Part shown: piece after piece, positions 16,939-26,266 of the stretch
Layout: each line of letters starts with the position of its first letter
Position numbering within the stretch: position 1 is the stretch's first letter
Assembly: GCA_027451865.1 (NCBI GenBank)
Contig: DAIDHW010000001.1
Location: 969,530-1,033,529 of the forward strand
From: Leptolyngbyaceae cyanobacterium clean351
GTDB taxonomy: Bacteria; Cyanobacteriota; Cyanobacteriia; DAIDHW01
Length of the DNA: 64,000 nucleotides
Direction of reading: 5' to 3'
Program-made: the position numbers and the translations under genes
The notes under the pieces: model-generated
The model's input: the letters and a program-made list of their open reading frames with translations, nothing else
What the model was told of the DNA's origin: nothing
The model's database searches: none

Positions 16939-17589
16939 TTGGACCTAGAAGGGATAACGTTTTTAGTGCCACGGGGGCCAGAATACCAGGCGGTATGTTG
17001 GGGTTTGGGCCCTAGGTTTCGCTCCCAAGTACTGGCCATCCCCGCTGGTCCATCCCCGGTGCGGGAATATTTAGCCCGTGGTCCTCGGCTCACCCCCCGG
17101 ATCCTGGTCCTGGGCCTGTGCGGCAGTTTGACTCCCCAGTGGGGCTGGGGCACAACTGTAGTCTACCAAGATTGCCTAGACGGGTCTGGCCGCCTTAGCT
17201 GTGACCCGACCATTACTAATGTGCTCCAGGCTTGCCTCGGGGCCCCTCTGGTAACCGGCTTCAGTACTAGCCATGTAGTCAGCAGCGCCCAGGCCAAGGG
17301 GGACCTGGGCCGGGAGTGGGGGGCTGGGGTGGTGGATATGGAGGGCACAGCCATCCTAGGTAGTCTGTCTGGGTATCAGGTGGGTATGGTCCGGGTAGTC
17401 AGTGATGCAGTGACCCAGGAACTGCCTGACTTGAGTGGGGTCTTTGATGCCCAGGGGCGACTGCAACCCCTAAGACTAGCCCGCAGCCTGGGAGGCCAAC
17501 CCGTGGCCGCCCTGGACTTAATCCGGGGTTCCCTAGGGGCCCTCAGAAGTTTGGGGGCCGTAGCGGCTCAGTTAACTCAGGCCCTGTAG
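16939..17589 (+). CDS. Nucleoside phosphorylase-fold protein
   Basis: 216 residues, from a TTG start seven bases after leuD. The glycine motif ILVLGLCGSL and the late VVDMEGTAIL (the E of the VxMEx motif that contacts ribose) are those of the PNP/UDP phosphorylase superfamily. It resembles the cyanobacterial relatives of the hopanoid-associated phosphorylase HpnG or futalosine/MTA nucleosidases. The substrate cannot be assigned. The end overlaps the convergent pentapeptide-repeat gene by 13 bases. Confidence 0.75.
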   Translation: MDLEGITFLVPRGPEYQAVCWGLGPRFRSQVLAIPAGPSPVREYLARGPRLTPRILVLGLCGSLTPQWGWGTTVVYQDCLDGSGRLSCDPTITNVLQACLGAPLVTGFSTSHVVSSAQAKGDLGREWGAGVVDMEGTAILGSLSGYQVGMVRVVSDAVTQELPDLSGVFDAQGRLQPLRLARSLGGQPVAALDLIRGSLGALRSLGAVAAQLTQAL

Positions 17590-18110
17590 AGGGACCCATC
17601 AGGCATAACCGCTCGGTCCATGGTGACGTTACTCAAAACTGTGGTCAACATATTTGCACCGGTCAGGTCAGCATCTGTCAGGTTAGCCCCACTCAAGTCG
17701 GCTTGGTGCAAGTCTGAGGATGCTAAGCTCGCCCCGTTGAGATGACAGGAGCGCAAATTAGCCTGACGCAGGGAGGCTCCGGTTAAATTGGCGCCACCGA
17801 GGGTAACCTCCATCAAAACTGCCTGGTTAAGGTTAGCAAAGCTGAGGTTGGCACCAATGAACATGGCTCGGGAGCAGTTAGCGTGATTGAGGTTGGCATG
17901 GATCAAATCTGCCCCGTTGAGGACCGCTCCCTGGAGATTGGCCTCGGTCAAGTTGGTGTGGCTGAAGTTCACCAGGATCAGTTCAGCTCCCCGGAGGTTA
18001 ATCCCCTGAAGACGTTCCCCGGACAGGTCCACGTTACTGAGCTTGAGCCCGGCAAAATCCCGTTGGCCAGCCCTGTAAAGTTGTTTGAGTTGCTCAACAT
18101 TCATGGGCAT
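17577..18110 (-). CDS. Pentapeptide-repeat protein
   Basis: 177 residues. After a 30-residue N-terminal helix the protein consists of A(D/N)Lxx repeats (for example ANLQGAVLNGADLIHANL) running almost to the end, enough for a right-handed quadrilateral beta-helix of about six coils. Such proteins are abundant in cyanobacteria; roles are mostly unknown. The start may be at M3 (MNVEQLKQL). A small membrane protein gene lies four bases upstream, so the two are likely co-transcribed. Confidence 0.9.
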   Translation of the reverse strand: MPMNVEQLKQLYRAGQRDFAGLKLSNVDLSGERLQGINLRGAELILVNFSHTNLTEANLQGAVLNGADLIHANLNHANCSRAMFIGANLSFANLNQAVLMEVTLGGANLTGASLRQANLRSCHLNGASLASSDLHQADLSGANLTDADLTGANMLTTVLSNVTMDRAVMPDGSLYRA

Positions 18111-18113
18111 GAA

Positions 18114-18245
18114 TTAGGGTAAAAACCCTGGAGCGGGCAGCATTTCCCCTCGCCAGTCCAACAGCTGGACTAGTACCAGGTAACCCAGGGCTAAGCCAAT
18201 TGCCATCGCCCCAGTTATCACAGCGATAATTTGACTACGACTCAT
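18114..18245 (-). CDS. Small single-span membrane protein
   Basis: 43 residues from the ATG at 18245 (MSRSQIIAVITG). One hydrophobic helix at about 6-28 is followed by a short WRGE-containing tail. A longer in-frame start at 18311 exists, but the added 22 residues look non-native. It is placed just before the pentapeptide-repeat gene. Function unknown. Confidence 0.5.
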   Translation of the reverse strand: MSRSQIIAVITGAMAIGLALGYLVLVQLLDWRGEMLPAPGFLP

Positions 18246-18409
18246 GGAGAACTTAGTTATAAAAACTAGGGGAGGGAAGGAACTCCCTAGAGAGGGACGA
18301 TACGGAGCCATGCCTTATGGTAACAACCCACCTTGGTAATTGCCCAGGTACTCGGAATGGGAGCGTCTAAAATTGGGAAAGCTGCGGTTCCTGACCTAGA
18401 AAACATACA

Positions 18410-20542
18410 ATGAGTAATATCATACTGGTATTTGTAGAAGTGATTTTAGTGATCGCTCTATCCCGATTGGTGGGCTGGGGCTGTCGCTGGCTAAATCAGC
18501 CCCTGGTCATTGGGGAGATTGTCGCCGGTATTTTGTTGGGACCTTCGTTTCTCGGCTGGTTAGCTCCGGCCTGGTCTGCGATGCTGTTTCCCCCCCAGAC
18601 AATGCCCTTTCTTAATCTGCTCTCCCAGCTGGGGCTAGTTTTTTTTATGTTCTTAATTGGCCTTGAGCTAGACCCCAAATACATCAAGGGTCGCTTGGAT
18701 CTAGCGGTTCTCACCTCTACGGGTTCTAGTCTGTTGCCATTCCTGTTGGCAATTGGTCTGTCTTTTCTTCTTTATCCCCTGCTGTCTGACAGTAGTGTCT
18801 CCTTTGCTGCCTTCACCATCTTCTTAGGCGCAGCCCTTTCCATCACCGCCTTTCCAGTACTGGCGAGGATTATTACTGAAAATAATCTCCAGGGGACTTC
18901 CTTGGGAACCCTAGCCTTAGCCAGTGCCGCTGTCAATGACCTCACGGGGTGGGGATTGCTGGCAGTAGCCATCTCCATCACAACAGTTAACAGTGTGACC
19001 GGGGCCATTCCCACCCTGGGTTTGTCCGTGTTATTTATCATTTTGATGGTCGGTTTAGTTCGCCCTTTCCTGCGCCGTTTTGCCACTTACTATGATCGGA
19101 TCGGTCACTTAAGCCAAACCCTTTTAGCAGCCACTTATATTATCGTTCTGACCTCGGCTCTGGTAACCGAAAAGATCGGCATTCACCTGATCTTTGGAGC
19201 TTTTCTAGTAGGAGCAATCATCCCTAAACACCCGGGCCTAGTGCAAGAGCTAGCCCAAAAGACCGAAGACTTTGCCCTGGTAGTTTTACTGCCGGTATTT
19301 TTTGCCTACAGCGGGCTGCAGACCCAGCTCGGGTTACTTGACCAGCCGAAACTGTGGGGCTTAGCTGCCCTGATTGTGGCGGCTGCTATTGTGGGTAAAG
19401 TTGGTGGAGTCTACGGGTCAGCCCGCCTCGGAGGATTACCCCACCACCAGGCTATCGCCCTGGGTTGCCTAATGAACACCCGGGGCCTAACAGAGTTGAT
19501 TATCCTCAACATTGGCCTGAGTCTCAAGGTAATTTCCCCCACCCTATTCACCATGATGGTGGTGATGGCCCTGGTAACTACCCTGATTACCTCACCTTTA
19601 CTCAGTTGGGTATCTCCCCCAGGCCCGCCCGCCCCGCCTCCCCCGGAGGTCCCTGTCGCCGCTCTGATCACCCCGGTAGCCTACCGCATCCTGGTGCCTG
19701 TGGCTAACCCTACTACTCAGAGGGAGCTTGTGCAACTGGCGACCACCATTGCCGGGGCTGGCCAGCAAGCAGTGGCAGTTTATCCTCTCGCCTTAGTGGA
19801 GCTAGAGGAGGAGTATAGCTTTGCCAGGGCCCCCTTGGAAGCCAACCGCCGGATCGCTGAGGAACAGAAGCGCCTAGAGGCCTTGATTGCATCCCTAGGC
19901 TCCCAGCAAATCCATCCCCTCGTGTGTGTCGCCCGGGATGTAGCCCACGACATCAACCGCATTGCCATGCAGGAGACCATTGACTTAGTGGTGTTGGGAT
20001 GGCATCGGCCCACCTTCAGTAAGAATCGCCTCGGGGGGCGAGTAGGCCAGATCCTCAGCACGGTCCGAACTGATGTGGCGGTGTACCTACCCCAGCCCGG
20101 ACCCAAGGAGGAATCTTTCCAGCAGATCCTCGTCCCCTACTGGGCTAGCACTCACAACGATCTAGCTTTAGAGCTAGCCTTGCGGTTGCTGTTGAATCAC
20201 CCGACTATGGAACTGACTATCCTCCGCTTTGCCGGGGAGAAGTTGGAAACCCGTGAGTTTAGCCCCGAAGTGGAAGCTTTCCTATCCCAGCTAGCTCCCC
20301 AAATTTATGGCCGCCTGAGCCTGCCGATCGTGGAAACCAATCATCCTCAAGCGGTACTAATCGAGGCTTCCCAGAAGGCAGACCTCACCCTGGCCGGGGT
20401 CAGTCGGCGGTGGGGGGCTGAGCGGCAGAATCTGGGTCGTTCCGCCGATATCCTGGCCAACTGCTGCCAATCAGCTCTGCTGATTACCCGCCGTTACCAT
20501 CAAATCCCTTCCCACCTGACCCAGTTAGTCCACCAGGTCTAG
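18410..20542 (+). CDS. CPA2 cation/proton antiporter with C-terminal stress domains
   Basis: 710 residues. The first 400 hold about a dozen membrane helices of the Na+/H+ or K+/H+ exchanger fold, with FLIGLELDP and the paired NDLTGW and MNTRGLTELI motifs of the CPA2 family. After a Pro-rich hinge (residues 403-415) come two universal-stress-protein-like domains. It resembles the cyanobacterial NhaS family antiporters that act in thylakoid or plasma membrane ion balance. The ion cannot be told. It is monocistronic, with the cobW-type gene 83 bp downstream. Confidence 0.9.
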   Translation: MSNIILVFVEVILVIALSRLVGWGCRWLNQPLVIGEIVAGILLGPSFLGWLAPAWSAMLFPPQTMPFLNLLSQLGLVFFMFLIGLELDPKYIKGRLDLAVLTSTGSSLLPFLLAIGLSFLLYPLLSDSSVSFAAFTIFLGAALSITAFPVLARIITENNLQGTSLGTLALASAAVNDLTGWGLLAVAISITTVNSVTGAIPTLGLSVLFIILMVGLVRPFLRRFATYYDRIGHLSQTLLAATYIIVLTSALVTEKIGIHLIFGAFLVGAIIPKHPGLVQELAQKTEDFALVVLLPVFFAYSGLQTQLGLLDQPKLWGLAALIVAAAIVGKVGGVYGSARLGGLPHHQAIALGCLMNTRGLTELIILNIGLSLKVISPTLFTMMVVMALVTTLITSPLLSWVSPPGPPAPPPPEVPVAALITPVAYRILVPVANPTTQRELVQLATTIAGAGQQAVAVYPLALVELEEEYSFARAPLEANRRIAEEQKRLEALIASLGSQQIHPLVCVARDVAHDINRIAMQETIDLVVLGWHRPTFSKNRLGGRVGQILSTVRTDVAVYLPQPGPKEESFQQILVPYWASTHNDLALELALRLLLNHPTMELTILRFAGEKLETREFSPEVEAFLSQLAPQIYGRLSLPIVETNHPQAVLIEASQKADLTLAGVSRRWGAERQNLGRSADILANCCQSALLITRRYHQIPSHLTQLVHQV

Positions 20543-20625
20543 TTCCCCAGCTCCCAGCTGTCAATCAGACTAGAGACCCTTTGCTAGAATACCTATCACC
20601 AGTTTCGCCAGTCCCTTTGGAAATT

Positions 20626-21693
20626 ATGGAAACCACCGTCACCCCGGGCCAGACAGCCACCACCCCTAGCCTGCCGGTCACGATTATCACTGGGTTTTTA
20701 GGTAGTGGCAAAACTACGCTGCTCAATTACATCCTCAGCAATCAGGTAGGACTCAAAACTGCTGTTTTAGTCAATGAATTTGGGGAGGTCGGTATTGATA
20801 ACCAGTTAATCATCTCCAGTGATGATGACATGGTGGAGCTGAACAATGGTTGCGTCTGTTGCACCATCAATAATGACCTGTTAGCAGCGGTCTATAAGGT
20901 CCTAGACCGACCCGAACCAGTGGACTATCTAGTGGTAGAAACCACGGGGCTGGCAGACCCCCTGCCTGTAGCCTTGACCTTTCTGGGTACCGAATTGCGG
21001 GATGTCACCCGCCTGGATTCGATTATCACAGTGGTGGACGCAGAAAACTTTAGTGTGGACCTATTCAACTCCCAGGTGGCCCATAACCAGATTGCCTACG
21101 GGGATATTATTCTGCTCAACAAAACCGATCTGGTGGATGGTCAACGTCTAGAGGCCCTAGAGGGACGAATTCGGGAGATGAAAGAGGGGGCCCGGATCCT
21201 GCGCACCACCCGGGGCCAAGCTCCCCTTTCCCTGTTGCTGAGCGTGGGACTATTTGAGTCGGACCGTTACCTAGAGTCGACTGCAGACCCCCACGATCAC
21301 TATGGGCACCACCATGACGACCACGCTACTTGCCAAGACCCCAGTCACGACCACTCCACCCATGACCACCTGACCACCGACGGGTTTGTGTCCCTGTCCT
21401 TTACCAGTGACCGTCCCCTCGACATCCGCAAGTTCCAGTACTTCCTAGACCACCAACTGCCCCCAGACGTGTTTCGGGCCAAAGGGATCCTGTGGTTTAA
21501 AGAGAGCCCCCAACGCCACGTGTTCCACCTGAGCGGCAAACGCTTCTCCCTAGAGGAAGGCGAATGGCAAGGACCCCCGAGTAATCAACTGGTGCTGATC
21601 GGGCAAAACCTAGACCTCGAAAAGCTCCGTAGCCAACTAGAAGGATGTCTCGGCACTGCCTCTGGGAACCGGGGTAAGGGTTTTGGGCGCTGA
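20626..21693 (+). CDS. CobW/COG0523-family GTPase, metal chaperone
   Basis: 355 residues from the ATG at 20626; TTG 20581 is an in-frame alternative. Walker A GFLGSGKT at 23-30, the metal-site motif C76-V-C78-C79, a G3-like ETTGLADP, G4 NKTD, and a His-rich segment near 220-245 ([16 protein letters not shown]). The CobW C-terminal domain follows. The family delivers Zn, Co or other metals to target enzymes using GTP; the His loop suggests Zn or Ni/Co binding. It overlaps the pdxA start by 11 bases. A Zur-type promoter is not evident. Confidence 0.9.
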   Translation: METTVTPGQTATTPSLPVTIITGFLGSGKTTLLNYILSNQVGLKTAVLVNEFGEVGIDNQLIISSDDDMVELNNGCVCCTINNDLLAAVYKVLDRPEPVDYLVVETTGLADPLPVALTFLGTELRDVTRLDSIITVVDAENFSVDLFNSQVAHNQIAYGDIILLNKTDLVDGQRLEALEGRIREMKEGARILRTTRGQAPLSLLLSVGLFESDRYLESTADPHDHYGHHHDDHATCQDPSHDHSTHDHLTTDGFVSLSFTSDRPLDIRKFQYFLDHQLPPDVFRAKGILWFKESPQRHVFHLSGKRFSLEEGEWQGPPSNQLVLIGQNLDLEKLRSQLEGCLGTASGNRGKGFGR

Positions 21694-22702
21694 GGGGCCC
21701 CGGATTGCCTTAACCCTGGGAGACCCGGCCGGAATCGGGCCGGAGGTGCTGCTCAAGGCCCTAGCAGACCCCCACCTCCAAGGGCAAGCCTCGATCACTG
21801 TGGTGGGGCCTCAGAAGTGCCTGGAGCTTACCTACGAGCGGCTGCAGTCCTGCTCCCTAGCGGACCCAGCTGACCTAACCTTAATTGAAGTAGGCTCAGA
21901 GGCGGGAATAGAATTAGGGCAAGGCAGCAGCGCCAGTGGCACAGTTAGTTTCGCCAGCCTGGAGCGGGCCATTAAAGGTGCCTTGGCAGGGGAATTTGAG
22001 GCCATTGTCACCAGTCCTATCTCTAAACAAGCTTGGCAGGCTGCCGGGCACAACTACCCAGGCCAAACGGAACTCCTGGCAGAGCGCTGCGCCCTTGAGA
22101 AGTTTGCTATGGCCTTTGTAGCTCGCTCTCCCCACACAGGCTGGACCTTGCGCACGGTGCTAGCCACTACCCATATTCCCTTAGCAGAGGTACCCAGAAC
22201 TCTTTCCCCTACCCTACTGACGGGCAAGTTAGACCTACTAGTTAACTCTTTAGAACAGGACTTTGGTCTCTCTAGTCCTGAGATCACCATAGCAGGCCTC
22301 AATCCCCACGCTGGGGAGGGAGGCCACCTGGGCCGAGAGGAGCAAGACTGGATGATAGCTTGGCTAGCCAGGCAACAAGAGCGCCATCCCCAGGTTAAGT
22401 TGACCGGGCCCCTCCCCCCTGATACCCTTTGGGTGAAACCTGGCCAAGCCTGGTACCGACCGGACCAAAGGGGAGCGGATGCCTACCTAGCTCTCTACCA
22501 CGACCAGGGGTTGATCCCCTTGAAAATGCTTGCCTTTGACTGTGCGGTCAACATGACCCTGGGTCTGCCCTTTATTCGCACCTCTCCCGACCACGGCACT
22601 GCCTTTGATATTGCCGGCCAGGGGGTGGCCGACTGCGGCAGCCTGAAGGCTGCCCTCAAGTTAGCGTGTTCTTTGGCTGCCCGGCGACGAGTAACTAGCT
22701 AG
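21683..22702 (+). CDS. pdxA: 4-hydroxythreonine-4-phosphate dehydrogenase
   Basis: 339 residues, starting at TTG 21683 inside the end of the cobW-type gene. Begins with [20 protein letters not shown]; metal ligands lie in [14 protein letters not shown] and in [12 protein letters not shown]; the end has the [14 protein letters not shown] motif. Catalyses the NAD-dependent oxidation step in pyridoxal phosphate synthesis. In many cyanobacteria PdxA is the only recognisable enzyme of that route, so its exact role there is unsettled. Confidence 0.92.
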   Translation: MGAEGPRIALTLGDPAGIGPEVLLKALADPHLQGQASITVVGPQKCLELTYERLQSCSLADPADLTLIEVGSEAGIELGQGSSASGTVSFASLERAIKGALAGEFEAIVTSPISKQAWQAAGHNYPGQTELLAERCALEKFAMAFVARSPHTGWTLRTVLATTHIPLAEVPRTLSPTLLTGKLDLLVNSLEQDFGLSSPEITIAGLNPHAGEGGHLGREEQDWMIAWLARQQERHPQVKLTGPLPPDTLWVKPGQAWYRPDQRGADAYLALYHDQGLIPLKMLAFDCAVNMTLGLPFIRTSPDHGTAFDIAGQGVADCGSLKAALKLACSLAARRRVTS

Positions 22703-22842
22703 TTGTTATAGCTAGGGGAGGCGGGATTATGTTAGCATCGTTACCGAGCCCACAGTAGTTAAAGTTACAAAGATTACCCCTGTGGCTGTTACAGATTAGT
22801 CGAGAAAAAATTTATAGCTCTACTTCAGAGTCAAGGACTTTT

Positions 22843-23064
22843 ATGCTGCAGTCAGTGCAATACTCCCTAGAAGTAATTCAGGAAGAGGTCCAGCGTCTGG
22901 TCAGCCGAGGCCAGGTGAGCCGGCAGCAACCGATCTATACCCTGTGCCAATACCTTCCTGCCCGGGAGTGGGTTAGCTTTGAGCGGGAACTGGAGCGCTG
23001 TGAGATCCTGCTGCGGGACCCCATCGGTGACCTGATCAGCCATGAAGAGTGGGAGAACGATTAG
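22843..23064 (+). CDS. DUF4327 small conserved cyanobacterial protein
   Basis: 73 residues: YSLEVIQEEVQRLVSRGQ, then SRQQPIYTLCQYLPAREW, ending in RDPIGDLISHEEWEND. This matches the DUF4327 family as I remember it, nearly universal in cyanobacteria and without known function. The 140 bp upstream lack a gene. Its 3' end overlaps the sigma-factor gene by 16 bases, so the two are probably translationally coupled. Confidence 0.85.
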   Translation: MLQSVQYSLEVIQEEVQRLVSRGQVSRQQPIYTLCQYLPAREWVSFERELERCEILLRDPIGDLISHEEWEND

Positions 23065-23657
23065 AATCATCAGCCCAGGAAAACTCCCTGAGGGAATTGC
23101 TCCTGGCAGAAGACCCCACCCTAGTAGCTCGAGTGGCTCAGGGGGAAGAAGGAGCGATCAGGTGCTTGTACGACCGTTACAGCGGAGTCATCTACGCCCT
23201 AGCTCGTAAAGCTCTAGGTTCCTCAGAGGAAAGTGAAGAGGTAGTCCTAGACACCTTTCTGCAGGTTTGGCGTACCGCCTCGAGATATCAGGCCCGCCAG
23301 GCTCGGGTCGACCAATGGTTGTTCATGATCGCTCGCAGCCGGATCCTGGACCGCCTGCGTCGGTTCCAGCGTGCCTCAAAGGTACAAGCTTCCTGTCAAG
23401 GTGCCATTCAATCGAGCTCCCGAGACGGCGACCCCCTGGAGGAGGCTTGTCTGCGGGAACGGCGCTTGAGGGTTTTAGCGGCTCTCAATCAGTTACCTCC
23501 GGAACAGCGCCAGGCAATCGAACTTGCCTACTATCAAGGACTGACCCGCCAAGAGGTAGCGGAATACACCGGCTGGGCCCTAGGTACCGTCAAGACTCGC
23601 ATCCGCCTCGGCCTCAATCAGTTGCGGGTTGCCCTCGGGCCGGGAGACCAAACCTAG
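23049..23657 (+). CDS. ECF-type RNA polymerase sigma factor
   Basis: 202 residues from a GTG start. Region 2 has CLYDRYSGVIYALARKAL and the EVVLDTFLQVWR -10 recognition helix; region 4 has LPPEQRQAIELAYYQGLTRQ and the HTH ending in GTVKTRIRLGL. A group IV (extracytoplasmic function) sigma factor. The next gene encodes its likely anti-sigma factor, 42 bp downstream. ChrR-type partners elsewhere respond to singlet oxygen or organic peroxides, a plausible input in a phototroph. Confidence 0.9.
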   Translation: MGERLESSAQENSLRELLLAEDPTLVARVAQGEEGAIRCLYDRYSGVIYALARKALGSSEESEEVVLDTFLQVWRTASRYQARQARVDQWLFMIARSRILDRLRRFQRASKVQASCQGAIQSSSRDGDPLEEACLRERRLRVLAALNQLPPEQRQAIELAYYQGLTRQEVAEYTGWALGTVKTRIRLGLNQLRVALGPGDQT

Positions 23658-23699
23658 CTGATACCCTGGCAAGAGTCTCAGGTATTCAAAGGCTGCCCT

Positions 23700-24275
23700 A
23701 TGCCCCTTAACTACCCCCCAAATTTATCCCCCATGGATGATGAAGACCCCTGCTTCTGCGAACTAGCCCCCCTCTATGCCCTGGGAGTCTTATCAGAGGA
23801 AGAACAAGCTTGGGTAGACCAGCAGGCCCAAACCGATCCTGATTTGGCTGAAGAATTGGCTCAGTACCAGCACCTCATCAGTCTCCTAGCCTACAGCCTC
23901 CCCCCAGAACCGGTCCCCACTAGTCTTAGGACCCGGCTCCTGGAAAGCTTGGGCCAGGAATCGCCCGCACTACAGTTGGCTTGGCGGCCCTACGGCATTC
24001 CTGGTATAGAAGCAGCCGTCCTACACCTAGACCGTCGAGGACGGGAGGTCAGCTGCCTGGCCCGCCTCCAGCCCGGGACGATCTATCCAACCCATCGCCA
24101 CGGGGGCCCGGAGGAGATCCTAGTCCTAGAGGGAGAATTAGTGATTGAGGGGTGCATCTATGGCCAACACGCTTTCATCCGCTCTGAATTGGGGTCAGTG
24201 CACCAGATTGAGTCTCCCCGGGGCTGTCTGTGTTTCATCCGCACATCCTTAGATAACCAATTCATCGAAGCTTGA
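23700..24275 (+). CDS. Anti-sigma factor with cupin domain (ChrR-like)
   Basis: 191 residues. N-terminal helical anti-sigma-type domain with ELAPLYALGVLSEEE (RskA/ChrR pattern), then from residue 100 a cupin with H residues in YPTHRHGGPEEILVLEG, the classical metal-binding cupin motif. Presumably holds the upstream ECF sigma factor inactive until an oxidative signal alters the cupin. Its end overlaps the convergent rnz gene by 14 bases. Confidence 0.85.
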   Translation: MPLNYPPNLSPMDDEDPCFCELAPLYALGVLSEEEQAWVDQQAQTDPDLAEELAQYQHLISLLAYSLPPEPVPTSLRTRLLESLGQESPALQLAWRPYGIPGIEAAVLHLDRRGREVSCLARLQPGTIYPTHRHGGPEEILVLEGELVIEGCIYGQHAFIRSELGSVHQIESPRGCLCFIRTSLDNQFIEA

Positions 24276-25239
24276 GCTCTCCCGTCAGCACCGGGTCAGC
24301 GGAGGTCCCGGGGCGCCTCGGGACCTGGTAAGTAAGGAAATCCTGAGCCAGGATGGTGCGGGGGAAAATTGCCTGGGCCTCCCTTAATAGGTCAGCGAGC
24401 TGGAGGGCATTACCAGGGGCATACCTGGGACTAAAGTGGGTGAGAATCAGCTGTTGAACCCTAGCTAGCAAGGCAGTCTGAGCCGCCATGGTAGTGGTGG
24501 AGTGCAGGCGCTGATAGGCCAGTTCTTCATCCTGATGGGCGAAGGTAGCCTCATGGATCAGCACATCCACATCCTCTGCTAGTTCCACAGCCCCCTGGGA
24601 GAATACGGTGTCAGTGCAGTAGGCAATCTTACGTCCGGTCTGGGGGGGACCACACAGGTCGGCACCGCGAATGCGCCGGCCATCGGGGAGACTAATCTCC
24701 TCCCCCCGTTTCAACCGCCCGTACAGGGGGCCGGCCGGGATTCCCAAACTGACGGCCCGGTCCACATCAAAATGTCCCGGGGCATCCCGCTCCTCAATCC
24801 GATAACCAAAGGCAGGAATACGGTGTTTGAGGGGAGCGCACAGGACTTGATAGTCGAGGCCTTGGTAGATGACCCCAGGCTGGACAGTATGTACCTTGAC
24901 CGGGTAGGGAAGGTGGGTATGGGAGGAACGCCCACAGCAGTGCAGGTACTCATCTAATCCGGCCGGCCCGTAGATGTCAATGCGGTGGGGGGTGGCCGAT
25001 AGACCAATACTTGCCAGCAGGCCCATCAGACCATAGATGTGGTCTCCGTGCAGATGGGTAATGAAAATCCGGGTGAGCTGACTAACCTTTAGGTCACTGC
25101 GCAGCAGCTGGTGTTGGGTGCCTTCCCCACAGTCCAACAACCAGAACTCAGCCTTCTGGGGCAGCCTTACCGCCACACTGGAGACATTACGATGGCGGGT
25201 GGGAACACCAGAACTGGTGCCTAAAAAGGTGATCTCCAA
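24262..25239 (-). CDS. rnz: Ribonuclease Z (tRNA 3' endonuclease)
   Basis: 325 residues. Metallo-beta-lactamase fold with the metal motif THLHGDH (H62, H64, D66, H67), an early LDCGEGTQ, and a late ILTHFSPRY histidine. Cleaves the 3' trailer of tRNA precursors. Length is normal for the short form. Divergent from menC, with 38 bp between the starts. Confidence 0.95.
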   Translation of the reverse strand: MEITFLGTSSGVPTRHRNVSSVAVRLPQKAEFWLLDCGEGTQHQLLRSDLKVSQLTRIFITHLHGDHIYGLMGLLASIGLSATPHRIDIYGPAGLDEYLHCCGRSSHTHLPYPVKVHTVQPGVIYQGLDYQVLCAPLKHRIPAFGYRIEERDAPGHFDVDRAVSLGIPAGPLYGRLKRGEEISLPDGRRIRGADLCGPPQTGRKIAYCTDTVFSQGAVELAEDVDVLIHEATFAHQDEELAYQRLHSTTTMAAQTALLARVQQLILTHFSPRYAPGNALQLADLLREAQAIFPRTILAQDFLTYQVPRRPGTSADPVLTGELKLR

Positions 25240-25277
25240 GGGGTTAGGGTGGGTTTATAGTCTTTTGCTTCTCCATA

Positions 25278-26213
25278 GTGCCACAATTACCCGACCCGGG
25301 GCCCCCGTTCCGCTTCAGCTTTGAACCCTATCAGTATGAGTTTACCCAACCCCTAATAACTGCCCACGGACTCTGGCGGGTGCGAGCGGGAATTTTGGTC
25401 TGCCTAGAGGATGCCGCGGGTCGGCAGGGCTGGGGAGAGATTGCTCCGGTACCCTGGTTTGGATCAGAGACTTTGGAGGAGGCTAGGGATTTTTGTCGGC
25501 AGTTATCTCCCCGACTTGACCAGACAACCATCTGGGGGATTCCTGCCTCCCTACCCGCCTGTCAATTTGGCCTAGAAAGTGCCCTGACAGCTCTCCATCA
25601 GCCCCCCCAGGTCCCTCCCTTGCGCTACTGCGGCCTCCTGCCGACTGGGGTAGCAGCCCTAGGAGTTTTACCCACCCTAGCCTACTACTCCACCCTCAAG
25701 TGGAAGATCGGCGTAGAACCCCTCGCGCAAGAATTGGCGGTTTTTGCTCGCCTGATCAGGGTTATGGCTCCCGGTACTCAGCTGCGCCTTGATGCTAACG
25801 GCAGCCTGACCAGGGAGACAGCCCGGGTCTGGTTGCAAGCTTGCCAAGGCCAGCCCGTGGAATTTCTTGAACAACCCCTCCAGGACTTCCAGACCATGCA
25901 ACGGCTAGCCGAGGAATTTGCCACCCCCTTAGCTCTAGATGAGTCGGTAGCTTCCCTAGGACGCCTGGAGTCCTGCCATCGCCAGGGCTGGCGGGGGGTA
26001 ATGGTGGTCAAGCCGGCAATCATTGGCTCCCCCCGCCAACTAAAGCGCCTCTGTCAGACCTACCGCCTGGATGTAGTATTCTCCTCGGTCTTTGAAACTC
26101 CCGTGGGCCGCAGGGCAGCCCTGGCCTTGGCAGGGGAATTGGGCGGTGGGCGAGCCGTAGGCTATGGCCTAGACCACTGGCTAAACCCCGGCTATCATAC
26201 TGAGGAGGGTTAA
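25278..26213 (+). CDS. menC: o-Succinylbenzoate synthase
   Basis: 311 residues from GTG. Enolase-superfamily signatures: LKWKIG (catalytic Lys), LRLDANGSL (metal Asp), EFLEQPL (metal Glu), LALDESV (metal Asp) and VVKPAIIG (second Lys). Dehydrates SHCHC to o-succinylbenzoate in phylloquinone (vitamin K1) synthesis, which supplies photosystem I. No other men gene is close. Confidence 0.9.
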   Translation: MPQLPDPGPPFRFSFEPYQYEFTQPLITAHGLWRVRAGILVCLEDAAGRQGWGEIAPVPWFGSETLEEARDFCRQLSPRLDQTTIWGIPASLPACQFGLESALTALHQPPQVPPLRYCGLLPTGVAALGVLPTLAYYSTLKWKIGVEPLAQELAVFARLIRVMAPGTQLRLDANGSLTRETARVWLQACQGQPVEFLEQPLQDFQTMQRLAEEFATPLALDESVASLGRLESCHRQGWRGVMVVKPAIIGSPRQLKRLCQTYRLDVVFSSVFETPVGRRAALALAGELGGGRAVGYGLDHWLNPGYHTEEG

Positions 26214-26266
26214 AGCCAGATGATCAACCCGGCCCAGGGTTCCGTCATCACTTAATTAATTACTAA

